64,000 nt of DNA from Pyrrhosoma nymphula (Eukaryota > Arthropoda > Insecta > Odonata > Coenagrionidae). The notes beneath the pieces are model-generated. The model worked only from the letters and a program-made list of their open reading frames with translations. It ran no database searches and was not told where the DNA came from. Where the stretch lies: assembly GCA_963573305.1 (NCBI GenBank), contig OY754331.1:90883434-90947433 (forward strand). Direction: 5' to 3'. Both the position numbers and the translations under genes were made by a program. Shown in pieces: positions 32,811 through 45,544 of this stretch; within the stretch, counting starts at the first letter, position 1, and every line of letters begins with the position of its first letter.

Positions 32811-32939
32811 AAATATATAGCTGACAGTGCGTGGATGAAGAAAGTTATTCATTTTGTTACTAGGAAGAAAAAACCGAAGAATAAATACAAGAACATGAAT
32901 CAGAAGAATTTTGCATGGTTAAATGGTATTCAGTGTTGA
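32811..32939 (+). CDS. ATP13A3: P5B ATPase terminal exon with stop codon
   Basis: Starts KYIADSAWMKKVIHFV, a cytosolic tail directly after the last helix. It continues with a basic stretch (TRKKKPKNKYKN) and ends FAWLNGIQC before TGA (32937-32939). The acceptor is TGTTTTACAG, after an 81-bp intron. The tail is short compared with vertebrate ATP13A3, as expected for this variable part. Confidence 0.93.
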   Translation, partial: KYIADSAWMKKVIHFVTRKKKPKNKYKNMNQKNFAWLNGIQC

Positions 32940-33838
32940 TAGAGTACCAGTTTTAAAAAGAATTGTGACTTTGGAGCTATCATTCCTAATGGGACAGTAA
33001 CTGTATTTTTGTATCTATTACTAAATGGCCCCTAATTAGGATCATTTTGAATGTTTCCATGTTATGTGTACCAAAGACTGAACCTAAAGTCGGAAACGCT
33101 AAGGACTAAATTTTTCGTGTATAGTTGAGTGTTAGCTGTCTTGAATTATATACTTTATTTTCATAAGAAAATATCAATTTTATAGAATACATACCTGGAG
33201 TTCATTATTTTGCTATCCCTACCAACTTCCTCTTTACTCACAATTATGCGGTACCAGCTTTAGTTCTCGAGTGCTTTGAAATATAAAAGTATTCCGATGG
33301 GATGAAATGAAGCGCATGAAGAAAATTATGAGCTAAAAATAATGGACAATTTTAGCGCTCAATTGCCGCTGCAGAGCAGCAATAATAGGTACAACGTAAC
33401 CGAAATTAAGGAATTTCTTAACAAAATAATTCGTTCGCATACCGACCTTCTTCGCATCCATGGGCGATTTACTATGCGTGACGTCATACGGCTACGGGGT
33501 TTGCAAAGTTTAGTAGAGGGAAGCCGCACCCTGCCCAGATAGTGGCTGTAAACACTTTCTGAAGTGAAATAGTTTTTTCAGTACGAATTGCGAGAATTGT
33601 TTGTTTTATGCATCCCTGACCAGTGAATAACTACCCTGAACGTTTTATAATGTAAGTAATTCCACACCTTTATTATTGCCTGCTTGTTAATGGTAAACGT
33701 GAAGTATTCATGTACGGAAAGTGTGACTGGTAATATTTTCCTATGTGGAGTGATTTATTCGTCTTTTGTGGAGCATTGTATCACATAATAATATTTTATT
33801 ATGGACTGTATATGCTTTTGGGCACTCTTCTGCGAGGT
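32940..33838 (+). other. presumed 3' UTR of the P5B ATPase and following DNA
   Basis: No AATAAA occurs in the first 890 bases after the stop. The first canonical hexamer is at 33839. A 66-codon ORF at 33342-33542 has no recognised content. It contains a perfect CRE palindrome TGACGTCA (33479-33486) and a TGTAAGTAA donor-like site (about 33652), so part of this stretch could instead belong to another transcript. Confidence 0.4.
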
Positions 33839-33844
33839 AATAAA
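33839..33844 (+). terminator. candidate poly(A) signal AATAAA of the ATPase gene
   Basis: First AATAAA downstream of the stop, about 900 bp away, followed within 20-30 bases by a T/GT-rich stretch (TCTTTTTTGTTG). Not confirmed by transcripts. Confidence 0.35.
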
Positions 33845-33859
33845 CCTCTATGATCTTTT

Positions 33860-36460
33860 TTGTTGCAAGTGACTTACGTCTCGGTTAGCCATTATGGCCG
33901 ATTCCTTGAGAAACAGTCGAACGTTGTCGGCTAAAGAAATTATCCAGAAATAATAATTCTGGTTCTCTGTGAAGGGCTTTCACATGTTGCGTTTTAAGTA
34001 TTGTCTAATTAAGGTTTGATCACATGATGTTGACGACGGGACAATTTTCTGAAGTAGTATGTGTAAAGGAGGCGGTTACCTGTTAGCATAGTTGATGGGA
34101 TTTTGGGATACTGTGTAACTGCGGCTAATTTATTTTTTAATGGTCTTAAGGTTTTTGGCCAAATGCCGAAGGGTCAAATTCCGCTGGTTAAAGTCCGCTG
34201 AAATTTCATTGTACCTGGAATACTGATGAAAACTTGAATGTAGTCTAGTTATTGTACGGGTTGTTAGGTCTCCCTAGTACTTCAGAGATGTATTATGTGC
34301 TTAACATTCAAAGCTAATAGCTCATTTATGATGTTTTAAAGAAATAGCATGGTTATAAGTGATTTTGTTCTGTTTTTTATTATTTATGCTTAGAAACTGC
34401 TTTTAGGCAGCATTTTTAACAGTTAAACTTTGTTTAACAAGCAAGCATATAGCTATGTGTTGAGATATTTCTCAATATTACACCCAGACGATAGTAGACA
34501 ATCATACTAACTACTAGGAATTTAGGGGAGTGCAGGTCTTAATTTTAGATTGCAATGGAATCGCTTCAAACGTGATTTTTCGCAGTGCCGTTGCTTTTTC
34601 CCCTTAAGATATGTTGATATTTGGATCCCTCGACTTCCTGTTTGAAAGAGGAAGCCTTAAGGTTATATATGATGGGAAGTCTTTGATGGTACTGGCAGAA
34701 TTTTCCTGTGATTGGGGTCCTTACACGTTCTATGCATACTGGTTTCGAAGGAGAAATAAGAGATGAAAGCGTGAAATTTTCGTCCTGATTCAGGCCTTGA
34801 TTCAGAGGTATAATATGATATTATTTAGATTTTTTGTGGAAATGAAAATCTTCAATGCAAGTAGATGATATCCTTTATGCGCTCGATAGACCTATATTGT
34901 GATAGTGGAGAGAAGTGAGTAGTAGTGGCATGGTGTTTGTTGGCCCTGGAGTTCTAGCTTTCTCCTTATTGCATTTTTAGGAAAGTATTATACTTGAAAT
35001 TGTCTATTTTTGTTTAATGTCATCATGAAATTCCCTGTCTGGATCTTACTATTGGGCAATATCAACTGCACCGACTAGTTGGTTGCGTCCATTACACGTT
35101 TGAAGCAAGAGATGCATCTGATGAATAAATTTCGGCCAAAGCGGTTTAGTACTACCTACATATCTACGTAGAGGATAATTTATTTTGCCCCAGCGGAAGA
35201 ATTAATTAATTGACTAAAGAACGATGTAATATGCTCCCGTGTCGTTATAAGAGGAACGTGTGCATTCAATACTATTCTCGAATTTTGCTTTAAATGCTGT
35301 AGTATTTTTCACGCTCTCTCAATATTATTTCATCTTTAAAATAATTAGTTTAACATTAATTTAGTTCGTGGTTTAGATTGTCCGCCGGATATGACGTCAT
35401 TACCGTTGGTGATTCTACGAAATAGAGTGGAACTTCCTGTGAGGATTTGTGTACCATTCCTTTTCAAGCTTTTTAAAAGCCATGTTATATACAATTTTTA
35501 ATTATTATTGTCTGCAAATTGTGAATTTCCTTACATCCATCGTTTTGTTTGTCTTTGCTGTTATTGGCGCTGAAGGTAGCTTACAGGGTAAACTTGATTG
35601 GGCCAAGATGAACTCTGTTCCTCTTGGAGGCTGTTAAAGAATCATTTGACTTAAGAGAATTTTGACATCTTACGCAGTGCTGTGTATGAAAGCTTATGAG
35701 AAATTGCCTTTGTTAAATAATTTTACCTTCTTATGTAATTGTAGATATTAGGTTAAATGCCTTGTTAATGTTGAAGTTTGGTCTAAATCGCATATATTTG
35801 TCAGCATTCAGAAAAACGATGTTGTTGTGGGCTACTTTCATGAAAAGCCCACAAAACTAGTTTACAATGTAACAGCTTTGAGATAGCTGTAAGTTAAAGC
35901 TGAAGTACAGGGAAGTCGGATTGATTGTGCACTTCCATGAGACAGATTGATGCCCTGCTGATGCACTTGGAACCCTACTAAGTGATAGAAATAGTAATTA
36001 ATGAAAAGATTGACATCACATAATTATCTGAAGTCTGTTGATCGTTCTCTCAATTGGTTTAAATGCCATCAATCAATATAAAGATCAGGAACGAAGCTAA
36101 AAAATAGTGTAACCCTGTCGACAAGGACTACTAATAAATGTTTATGAATGGGAAAAATTAAAATTTCCTATTAATATTTGCCACTCTTCTCGTTATAGTT
36201 GTAAGGATTCCCTTCACAAACATCACCTCACTGGTACCATCTGTATTAAAGTGCTTTAACTTTTACAATTTTCTTCTCTGTTGCTTTGTTAGATCTTATC
36301 TCCATTCCAAGACTTTGATACCAAAACAATAATGCACTACACTGATAAGTCATAAACCATCGTAAGAAAGTAATCTATTATGAATCAACTAGGTTTTAAG
36401 GGGTGTCTGTGGCACTTACTTATTCGAGGAAGGTATTCCAATTAAATGACACTGGATATC
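33860..36460. other. intergenic DNA, nothing recognised
   Basis: No supported ORF. A second perfect TGACGTCA palindrome lies at 35392-35399, just before a small hydrophobic ORF (35449-35637) without recognised content. Confidence 0.45.
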
Positions 36461-36469
36461 ATGAGTTTA

Positions 36470-36720
36470 TTCCCATCACTAAAAAAATTACATTCTTTCC
36501 ATTTGTTTGCAAGAGAGCAACGTACAGTTGTCCTTGTGAGAATAATGCTGTTTGTAGTTGAAGTCCAACATGGTCAAACGACTGACCCTGTGACTTATTG
36601 ATTGTAATCGCATATGCCAGAATCACTGGAAATCGTCGTAGTCGCAGGATGAAAGGGAGTCGCAGTCAAAGCCAAATCAGAAATAATACTCGCTGTAATG
36701 AAAGTTCTTGCAAGCAGTTG
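36470..36720 (-). pseudogene. Helitron Pif1-type helicase C-terminal remnant
   Basis: The minus strand gives a RFPVILAYAITINKSQGQSF stretch, then DHVGLQLQTAFFSQGQLYVA and NGKNVIFLV. This matches the last helicase motifs of Helitron Rep/helicase proteins (TINKSQGQ, HGQLYVALSR). The final SR is mutated and only this end of the protein remains. Confidence 0.8.
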
Positions 36721-37463
36721 GATAATGGCATTTTAAAATTTAAGTGATTGTGGCTCCATTTTACAGTATTCCTGAGTCAGTGAGTGAGTGACAAGGGCTT
36801 TTCTTATATAGATAAGACTTGCTTTTAGAAAATAAAATAAAAATTTGCCCAATGTCACTAAAAGGAAATTATAGAAAATGGCTATAAATCTTGCATTTCT
36901 GTAAATTTATGTCACTACTCTTTCCACACAATTCTTAAAAAATCTTTTAGACCTTAAAAATGATTTAGAGCCATGAGTTAGTATAATACCATGTGCCTTT
37001 TTGAACTTGATTAGTTTGTTGTCACTTTAACAGTTTAAAATGTCATGTTAAAATATATTTTAAAGGTAAAGAGGAATTTTATCAGCATAGGTAGGTATGT
37101 GGGAGTAATATACTGCATGTATCAAATTGATTCATTGCATGGTGAAGTACCTGTCCTAATTTTATGCTATCTGCTGTATTTTCATTCCACCAATTTTATT
37201 CAAGTGAAATATTATCATAATCCAAAATGTAAGGGTAGTGTTGATCATTGTCCAGACATATCCCTTCTGAACACTTTTAAATAATGGACTTGTGTAACTG
37301 TAAGATTGAAAGTTATAATTTGCCATCTCCAAATTCACATAAAGTTGTGTCTAGACCACGTTAGCATATTGGAACACATTCTCCTGTTTTAGATTAAATT
37401 CTCTCCTTTTAAATTACATATTTGAGGTCTAAACCACTAATATCACTAACAAGCCATCATCTA
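36721..37463. other. intergenic DNA, probably partly Helitron-derived
   Basis: A GAGTCAGTGAGTGAGTGACA-type short repeat (about 36772-36792) adjoins the helicase remnant. Nothing further recognised. Confidence 0.4.
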
Positions 37464-37471
37464 TGCCCATG

Positions 37472-38009
37472 TAGAGATGGGCCACTCTGAAAATTACCTC
37501 GGTATATTACGTAAATTACCACGGTATATTACGTAAATTACCACAGTATTTTTCGTAATATCCCTTGTAAATTATCGTAATTTTCTAGATAATTCACCTA
37601 TGTTTGAGATGATTTTTCATACAGATAAATTCCCAACATGTTCTTTTAAGTCAAGTTCACATTTCCTACGTGTTTAATAATAAATTGAGGCATGTACAAC
37701 TCATTTTTGAAATATTTTACTTAAATTATAACATTATAACATTAAAGCTTTAGAATATTCTTCTTGAAAATTTCTCATACTTTGACAAAAGAAAGCCAGA
37801 TTGCGTGTTGCTGCCGTAGTTCTTTTTACAATTTTAAAAATTTCTAATACATTAATGTTGTATTAGGTATGGTTTAAACATGGTTATTCCCTTCCTATTG
37901 CTATTGGCTTTCTTATTTAACCATAAATTTGCAGTTTAAAACTAAAAAAATACAGGAAAATTACGGTAATTTACCTCAGATGAAAATTACTGTAATTTTC
38001 CCATCTCTA
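37472..38009. mobile_element. hAT MITE, 538 bp, with 8-bp target duplication
   Basis: TGCCCATG at 37464-37471 and 38010-38017 flank the ends TAGAGATGGG and CCCATCTCTA. Subterminal words AAAATTACC, GTAAATTACC and GGTAATTTACC recur inward from both ends. No coding capacity. Confidence 0.93.
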
Positions 38010-38017
38010 TGCCCATG

Positions 38018-40130
38018 TGGTGGCTTATGTGATACTAAAACTACTAGAAGCCAAGAGTTGAATTAGTCTGGCTTTTTCACTGTATTACAGTTTTGTAGTT
38101 CTTCATTATATTTAAACAGGTAAGATGCCTAAGAAATGTGAAAGGTTTGCTCTTTATATGTATTTTTCTCAATTCCATTCAAAGTTAATTTTACCGTACA
38201 TGTTTTGTGTCTGATGAGTGATTCCATAATAATACGGAAATATGCCAGGGGAAATTATCATATTACATTTACGCTGTTTTTCCTAAAATGTGGAAGTTAA
38301 TGTTAATATCTCATTACAGTAAAAATTGTGTATATTGTTACACTTTGTTAAAAGGTGTAGGATGATGTATTTCAATCAAATGTTCCATGTTGTAAATGTA
38401 ACGGCTGATGGTCAGGCATTTATTTTATAACTTCTGGTACAGACTACATTAGACTTGTTCTCTTACACCAGGAAGAGTGAGAGCTCCATCCACCAATTTT
38501 GGTTTCATGATGTTTGTGAAGCCATTTCCCACCATTTTTTGTAAGAATTCACTTTTATGAATGGAAAATATCTTGATTTTGTGTTGAATTAGTAAACATT
38601 TCACATAATTTGTGTTGAGTCCTGAAGACAAGTCTGTGCTTACTATGGATAAGTATTGTTTAAAAAAGTAGTGGTAAGGAGCATGACTAATAATGCTTTT
38701 CACTAATGTATCTAGGTATTTGTGGATTATTTCTGTCCACACGTTCCAGACAAATTGGAAATAAAAGTTATGTAAGAAGTATAAAGTCAGAGGCCAAGTT
38801 GTTAATGTTGCGCAGGATTATCTGAGAGGCTAGAGCTATATGTTATCTGAGTTTTTTTAAATATTTTATTTACCTTCACATTAATTTACAAGAATCATGT
38901 CGTTTTACAAACAAATATTGGAAGCTTAAGGTGGTCTCGAAGGTTTTGAAAAGCTGTTTTGACCCACCATCACAAGAGAAATTGAATTGTGTCGCCATCA
39001 TCAACATATGTAAATAATCACAAGCAAATCCATACACAGTAGCATTATAAAGAAAGACCTAAGCAAAAATGAAACTACGCATTATCCTATAAGTTGATGA
39101 TGATGCATCTATTTTCATTGGTCTCTGGATTTTGTTGTTTAATAATTTGCTGTTGCCCAAGGAAGATGTTGGCATAACTTATTTTTCTCCATTGTTATCC
39201 CAGCGTGTTTTCAGGAAAAGTATTCCAGGAATTATTAGGTTCTAAAGCGTATTAATTGCAGCATAACCATCCATAATTTTATGAGCTTAATATATAATTT
39301 TCTTAGGTGTCAATGTCAAGTTAAGCTTTTTATATCATAATAACTCTTTGTCATCTATTAGGTTCATCTCTCTAAGCCACTCTAACTAGTAGCATTAATG
39401 GTAATAGCAATACAAAATTCTTAGGGTGTATTTCTTGTTGTACTTGGTGCTTGCCAACCTGCTGTATGCCAGTTTTACATTCTCTAAATGTTTTATGAAT
39501 GGATTGGCCACTGAAAAGTTAAAAGGTTTGGCTATGGTGTTGCTGAGTTAGTTTCTGCTTTCTCAAGATAAATAGGTTTTTTGAGCCTAGGTGTCAGTAA
39601 GATATAAAATTTTGGATATGATTTATGATTTGGAGGGCATTGTTAAAATAGCATTAGAAAAACTGAGGACTTAGAAGTGGAGTGATAAAGTGAAATATTT
39701 TTTTAGGCCAATGTGTAATAATTCTCTTCTTCTATTCGGTTCTAATAATTCGCAGTCATCAGTCTAAATATCGGTTTACTGTAGTTCTCCACTCCCCTTG
39801 CCTGACATTCAAACCTTGGCCTTCCTCTGTAATACTTACTATTCATTTCTCCCTCTTTTGCCTGTTACAAATGGCTTTCGCATCTCAGAATGTGTTCAGG
39901 AAGTTGGCCTCTTCTGCTCTGGAGAGTATTCATTGAAAAACCTTTTATCTCAGACTGTTCAGTGGGCTTCTTTATAGGTGATTCTCTTCATCCATTTTAT
40001 ATTATTCATTCTTCTGTAACTCTATATTTACATAGCTTCCAATCTTCTTTGCTGCAGCTGTTACCATCAAAGTTTCCCTGGCATATAAGAGCATGTTCCA
40101 TGTGTATGTTGTTATGAAGTGCTTCCTTAT
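38018..40130. other. intergenic DNA with one dispersed repeat
   Basis: 38449-38742 (minus) is a 97-codon ORF without recognised content. From about 39750 the words AGTCATCAGTCTAAATATCG and CTGTAGTTCTCCACTCC resemble the repeat at 45215-45260, so this is probably a dispersed repeat copy running to about 40130. Confidence 0.45.
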
Positions 40131-40559
40131 TCTTCTACCTTCTTATTTTAATCACTCCTCAGTAATGCTATTACTCTTGCCCTCTGCTGAAAATTTTTGA
40201 ATATTTGAGGTAATTTTCATGTTTTGCCTTCGTTTGCAAAAATTGATCTACAGCACATCAAGTTATGTCTGTGTGAATTTCTGCTGAATGTTTTTGGAAA
40301 AACTGAGATGTTTCGGATTGAAGGACTTTGGGGTTTCGCTGAGTCGGTTCACCTTTTTGATGACGGTGGTTTCATCTATTGTGGGACACATCTTCAGAGC
40401 AGTATTCAAATTCCAATGGCTGGAAATTAGCCTGTATAAGCATCGTACTCAGGGGGCCCCCCTGATCACTGGGCTAATCAGTGATGAGGAAACTGAAGTT
40501 GCCTCATCTATATTTTGTTGGACATACTTTGTGAAAAGTTGTTTCTGTGTGTGGTGAAG

Positions 40560-40800
40560 GCGTCTATTGAAAATTTCTGTTTCTCTATTTCAATTACCTC
40601 ACAATTGAGGCTAGGAAAATACCTTTTCTCAGACCAGCACTTATGATTCATTAATTGTGATTTGGTGGCCTGGTTTGGAAAAGTCATGCTCTGCCACCGC
40701 TGACGGAATGAAGTGTTTGTTTTTTAATGCTCTATCATGCTCATTCAATCTGCTGCAAATTGCCTTCTTTGTTTGTCCGATATATGTACTTTGAACTGAA
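40560..40800 (-). pseudogene. Penelope-like element GIY-YIG endonuclease remnant
   Basis: The minus strand is open for about 47 codons with STYIGQTKKAICSRLNEHDR, then ALKNKHFIPSAVAEHDFSKP and GHQI. The YIGQT...RL.EH...(S)AVAEH...GH pattern is the GIY-YIG nuclease of Penelope-like retroelements. The RT that should lie upstream was not found. Confidence 0.8.
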
Positions 40801-40811
40801 TTATATGTGTA

Positions 40812-41200
40812 CTAGCTGTGGCCGGCATGCATTGCAATGCCTCTTTTTATTTCTAAGTAGGCACACATATACAAAGCAGACACATTTACATGCACAAAAT
40901 AAATGAAAGACAATGATTTTTTGTGTAATTAAAGTTGAAAGAATTTATTCAAGTACTTTACGATGTACAATATCTTTGGTCATGCAAACATATAATTGAC
41001 CATGGGAAAACCATGGATTCCACTGTGGATTAATCCACACACTTGAAGCGATTGACCTTGTGCATTGTTGATGGTCATAGAGAAGGCAAGGCGAAAAGGG
41101 AACTGCAGTCGTTTGACTACAACCATCTAATTAGTCACTGAACCTGGCCTTTAAATGCTGCAGGAGTGAATAGTTGTTCATGAAATCGCTATTAAATCGA
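40812..41200 (-). mobile_element. Helitron 3' part: helicase end and CTAG terminus
   Basis: The minus strand encodes RLQFPFRLAFSMTINNAQGQ and then SLQVCGLIHSGIHGF, the last helicase motifs (the expected FSHGQLYV is present in the next frame). About 200 bp further the strand ends in a small hairpin (GGCATTGCAATGC region) and CCACAGCTAG followed by T. This is the hairpin-plus-CTRR, A|T insertion pattern of Helitron 3' ends. The other end was not found. Confidence 0.7.
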
Positions 41201-43800
41201 TATTCACACCTGGTTGTCAAGGAAATTTCTATTGTTGAAAAGGAAGAAAAATTGATGATTGTAGAGATAAAAACGCAATACCTGGACCAAAAACGAAGCG
41301 TATAAGAAAATTGAATGAAAGAATTAAATACTGCATTCTTTTATGCATTCTATGATCAAAATTTCCATCCAATATCTTGAGTGTAGGTAATTTGAAAAAG
41401 CAAATAAAGAAACACCTGCACCTAATTCAATGCTTTTCTTGTTGGAGTAAATGTTAACAATATTGGGGCGAAAACAACCCCAAAATTTGTGATACAATAA
41501 TTTAGAAACGTTAGTGGGCATGTGCACAACTACTCGCCAAAGTTTCATCTCAATTGAATTGCGACATTTCCCAAAATGAGAATCTTTTGTTGAACATTTT
41601 GAATCCGGTAGTTTACTAATGATGTTTTTGATATTCTTGTGTAGGAGTCTGAAAAAATGCTGCTTTCCTTGGCTGTTGATCTCCTAATATTACATAAGAG
41701 GAGATGAAATATTTTATTACCATACTTATTTTACTGGGCTACAATTGGTTTCCTACTAAATGATGCAATAAGGAAGATGGCGGTGATGTGCAAAATGCAA
41801 TGGTTACTGACGCAGGGAGAAGAAATAAATTCCTTGAAATTTTATAACTTCATTTTGAAGTAAATACAAAGCCCAAAATGAGAGATGATGGGGAAATTGT
41901 ACCAGAAAATTTATGAATTCAGAAAAAGGTTTTTGGAACAGTTCCAAGCTGAGCATAGCCTAGCTTTCGATAAGTGCACGATAGCTTATTTCGGTAGGCA
42001 CTCCAATGGGCAGCGTTTTCCGAGAATCCAATTTCCCTTCGTATATTTACCAAGTTTGGTGAAGAACAATACCAGTGGCAATGTAGAGGATTTTGAGGTA
42101 TACCCACACTTCAATCTGAAATGCGAAATAGATTAGGGGATATGTTTTTCCCATGATTTCAATGTTAGGTAAGTTTGAAAATGACAAAAGGTCCTTGCCA
42201 TTCCGGATATACTATTCTAAATGATTCACAGGCATGTGTCCCCTCAGCCATCGCCATTCTCGTGGATATGGTGCATTTAGTACACTTGGGGAGAATCGGA
42301 TTCGGTAAGACTGCCCTTTGAAAGCAAGAAACTTGAAAAAAAATCAGAGGGGTTCATATGAATATCTCAAAAAAACTCTGATAAGTTCATCCTTACAAGA
42401 TGGGCTGACATTGTCACCATAGCTTCTATGTGCCATGGTACCCTCACCCTAGAGAGAATCAACAGCTTTTTCATAATTGATAAAAAGAGAGAAAGATTGC
42501 ACCACAATCTTTTTCTAGCTATCGTGATGCAATGAACAAACTTTTTTGGGAGAGTAATAAAAATTTGGTTGGCATTAGAATTTCCACATGCAAAAAATAA
42601 TGGAGTATTTTCAGGTGACTGGTGGTTGCCACTGTTCATAATTTTTTGTAACTAATTAGTATATCCAATTCAAGTATGCTAAAGTTGGACTTCAGACTAG
42701 CACTCGTTCAAACTTACTTGAATTTATACAGATCAAAATCCAAACACAAGCATTTGTTGTGGTGATGTACTTAATTACTTCTGCCTCTTTTGTAAATGCA
42801 TTATTTGGTATTCACCAGATGTCTGTTCATAATTTTGAAAATAATACTACATCATATTTTATGCAATTTGATCTTCAAAAGTCCAATATATATCCACTCA
42901 ATAAACATTTAATAAGATAATTCTCGCCTACATAAATAAAAAAATCAGGAATTATTAAAAGAAAATATTTTTTTCGAAACGATAATCACTATGCTTCATG
43001 AGCAAAGTGCAAATGGAAAAATTGAGTTGAAAAAAATGAATCCCTTTTACAAAATAAACTAGAAAGTTTTATATTTTCTGAGAAAATATATTTATAAAAA
43101 CTTTTTCTTTATTAGCATAAGAATGTATTACATTGTTAGGTAGCAGATGTTCTACAATCAACAAATTTGTAAAATAGCCATGCAAAATGAGTATTAAATG
43201 CTTCTTAAACATAGATATAAATGTCTGTAAATACCTGAAATGCCCATCGAAGCCAATGCAGTTCTATCCTCGCTAAAAGACAGCTCATCCGCCCAATGTG
43301 GCATTTATGTCACACCCAATACCTATAGATCTACTGATTGTATTAATTGGATAAAACTAAAACAGTGCACACTAGCAAGGTACTAGGAATATTCTGAAAG
43401 TATTTACAATTTATTTTTTTTTAAATTGGGCGGATCCAGGTTAAAGAGAAAACATTTAACATATTTTGATATAATTTGAAGAGTTGATTGTCTGAATGTT
43501 TGTCTTTGTATTGCTTTTAAAAAAGGCAATCACAAACTCAAAAACTTTTATGCTTGCTTGCATTGTTTCTACGTGAGTGAAGAGTTATCATAAAGCTGGT
43601 ACAGATATTGATTATAGACTTTGTGCAGTATAAAAGTCTCCACAATATTCGGAATTACACCCTGGGCCTCCAGGATGTGCATTAGCCTTCACAACTTTTT
43701 AATACCCACTAGGTACATATTTTCATTAGATGTTGAGGTTGTTTTGAGGTTTGCTATTGGAATGTAAAACAGTAACATTGTAATTCCACTCAAAATTTTT
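41201..43800. other. intergenic DNA, nothing recognised
   Basis: Short ORFs at 41885-42136 (+) and 42367-42639 (minus) show no known domain. The region may include the rest of the Helitron, but no boundary is visible. Confidence 0.4.
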
Positions 43801-43801
43801 A

Positions 43802-43937
43802 TTGCAACATGTAACATCATCTTCAGGTGAAGACTTTCAGACATTCTTATTCATATGTACATTAATGTTGGGGGTTTTCCATGTATATAAGAATGTTTGT
43901 AAGAGTCTTCACCTGAAGATGATGTTGTAAGTTGCAA
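43802..43937. repeat. foldback repeat with CACCTGAAGATGATG core
   Basis: The left part TTGCAACATGTAACATCATC, then TTCAGGTGAAGAC and ACATTCTTA, is answered on the right by TAAGAATGT, GTCTTCACCTGAAGATGATG and GTTGCAA. Arms are about 45 bp with a few mismatches around a 40-base loop. Confidence 0.85.
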
Positions 43938-44756
43938 CCCAGGCTATGCTGTAATAAAAAAGTTGTGGTGGAAGCTCTTAGTTACTGTTTATCTTTCTTA
44001 TGTGAAACAATTAGGTGAAGTAATTCCCAAAACTACTGATCAGGTGTGCTAAGTTACAAGCATATTATGACTTTTCCTCTCCGTGCAAATGTAGTGATAG
44101 TATCGCTCAAAAAATTACTCCTCTCCTGAAGTTAAATTCTGTGGGAAGGGGAACATTTTCAGCTAGCTGTGCTACTCATGCAGTCCAACTCAGATGCCTT
44201 GTATGTGTCATTAACCCTTTTGCATCAGTCAACCATCCTATGTGGGAAAGAAGTGATAGGATAGTAGTAGCAGTAGCAGTAATAGTTCATAGCAGTCTGT
44301 CTGGCAGACGAAGCTCCTACATTTGCAGCAGCAAAAGTGTTAGATTTCAGAAAATATCTTGGTCCCGTAGTTTTCAATATTCATGATTTTGGTTAAAATT
44401 ATGCAATGAAATCTTGTTGGTAGGCCTAATTTCGGTTTTATTTTCTTGATCATAGGTAGAATGCAGATTTGATATTGTAAATTTTGATGCATTTTAGGAC
44501 CTTTTGATGAATTTTATTTGTGAATGAAAGGTATCTTTTAAAATGCATTAAAATATCATTGACCAATAAAGTTAGAAATGTCATCAAGAAAGCATATTTT
44601 TATGGGATAAGTATGTTCATTAATTTTCCTTCAGTTTCAAAAATTAGTTATAAAGTATGTAGTTAAATCCCAGTATTTCTTTATATTAGGTAGTTGATGC
44701 TAATGGTGTTCGACTGCAGGCTTTCCTGGTGAATAATATAAGTGAAGAACTCCAGG

Positions 44757-44922
44757 GTTTCGCACCGGGTCAGGTTCTTTATAGCTTCTGATGTTTCAAT
44801 GAGTGACTTGCCCATCGTCTGCAGGGATTTTGGAATCCAATTGGATCCTGGATCCCTGAAGACGATGGGTGAGTCACTCGTGGAAACATGGGAAGCTATG
44901 GACAACCTGACCTGATGCAAAA
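44757..44922. repeat. foldback repeat, about 70-bp arms
   Basis: Left-arm blocks TTTCGCACCGGGTCAGGTT, ATAGCTTCTGATGTTTC, GAGTGACT and CCCATCGTCT are answered in reverse on the right by AGACGATGGG, AGTCACTC, GAAACATGGGAAGCTAT and AACCTGACCTGATGCAAAA. The GAAGACGATGGG...GAAACAT arrangement resembles tails common in Penelope-like and other PLE-derived repeats. That attribution is tentative. Confidence 0.8.
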
Positions 44923-45204
44923 TCTGAGATCTCTTTTCTCGAGTAATGCTGTTTATCTGATGCTTTTTCATATGTTAGCATTTTCTGGTCATAGGTAGTC
45001 AAATCCTCTTTATTTATTGTATTGCTTATTTATCCCTTGCCCTTCTCGAATAAAATCCACTGTTTCTTTAGGGTTCATCTTGTTCTTCCACTATTATTTT
45101 TTGTGCTCTTAGTAATATCATTTTCATCACCTACCCCTCTGTTTACTTCCTTGTTTATTTAATCATAATGTTTGTACTTTTGACCACAATTGTATGCTGT
45201 TGTA

Positions 45205-45360
45205 AGCTAATCATGAGCAGTCATCAATCTGAAGATTGGTTTGCTGCAACTCTCGAATCCATTCTTCTCTCCACTGTCAACTTCATTCCTGAATACATAA
45301 TTCTTTACTTTGACATCCTCAATAATTTTCCTGATGTGTTCCATTATTGTTTTTAATTCA
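45205..45360. repeat. dispersed repeat fragment
   Basis: CAGTCATCAATCTGAAGATT, then GGTTTGCTGCAACTCTC, resembles a family of interspersed repeats common in insects. A second, diverged copy starts near 39750. Superfamily not assigned. Confidence 0.5.
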
Positions 45361-45544
45361 ATATTGTGTCGTAGATGTATCCAAAATGTTTGTATCTTCT
45401 TAACTATAATTTTTTAAATGCTATTACAGAAAGAGATTAATGTGAGATAAGGCTAAAATATCAATCAAAGTGAAAATTTAAGCAGTTCGTTTTCAGAAAG
45501 TGATGGGTGATTTGCGTGAAAGATGGTTATCAGTAGACGTACAT

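Noticed and set aside
33342..33542. 66-codon ORF MDNFSAQLPLQ... as a gene start
   Set aside because: No recognised domain, no splice-in partner found. It could equally be 3' UTR of the ATPase gene.
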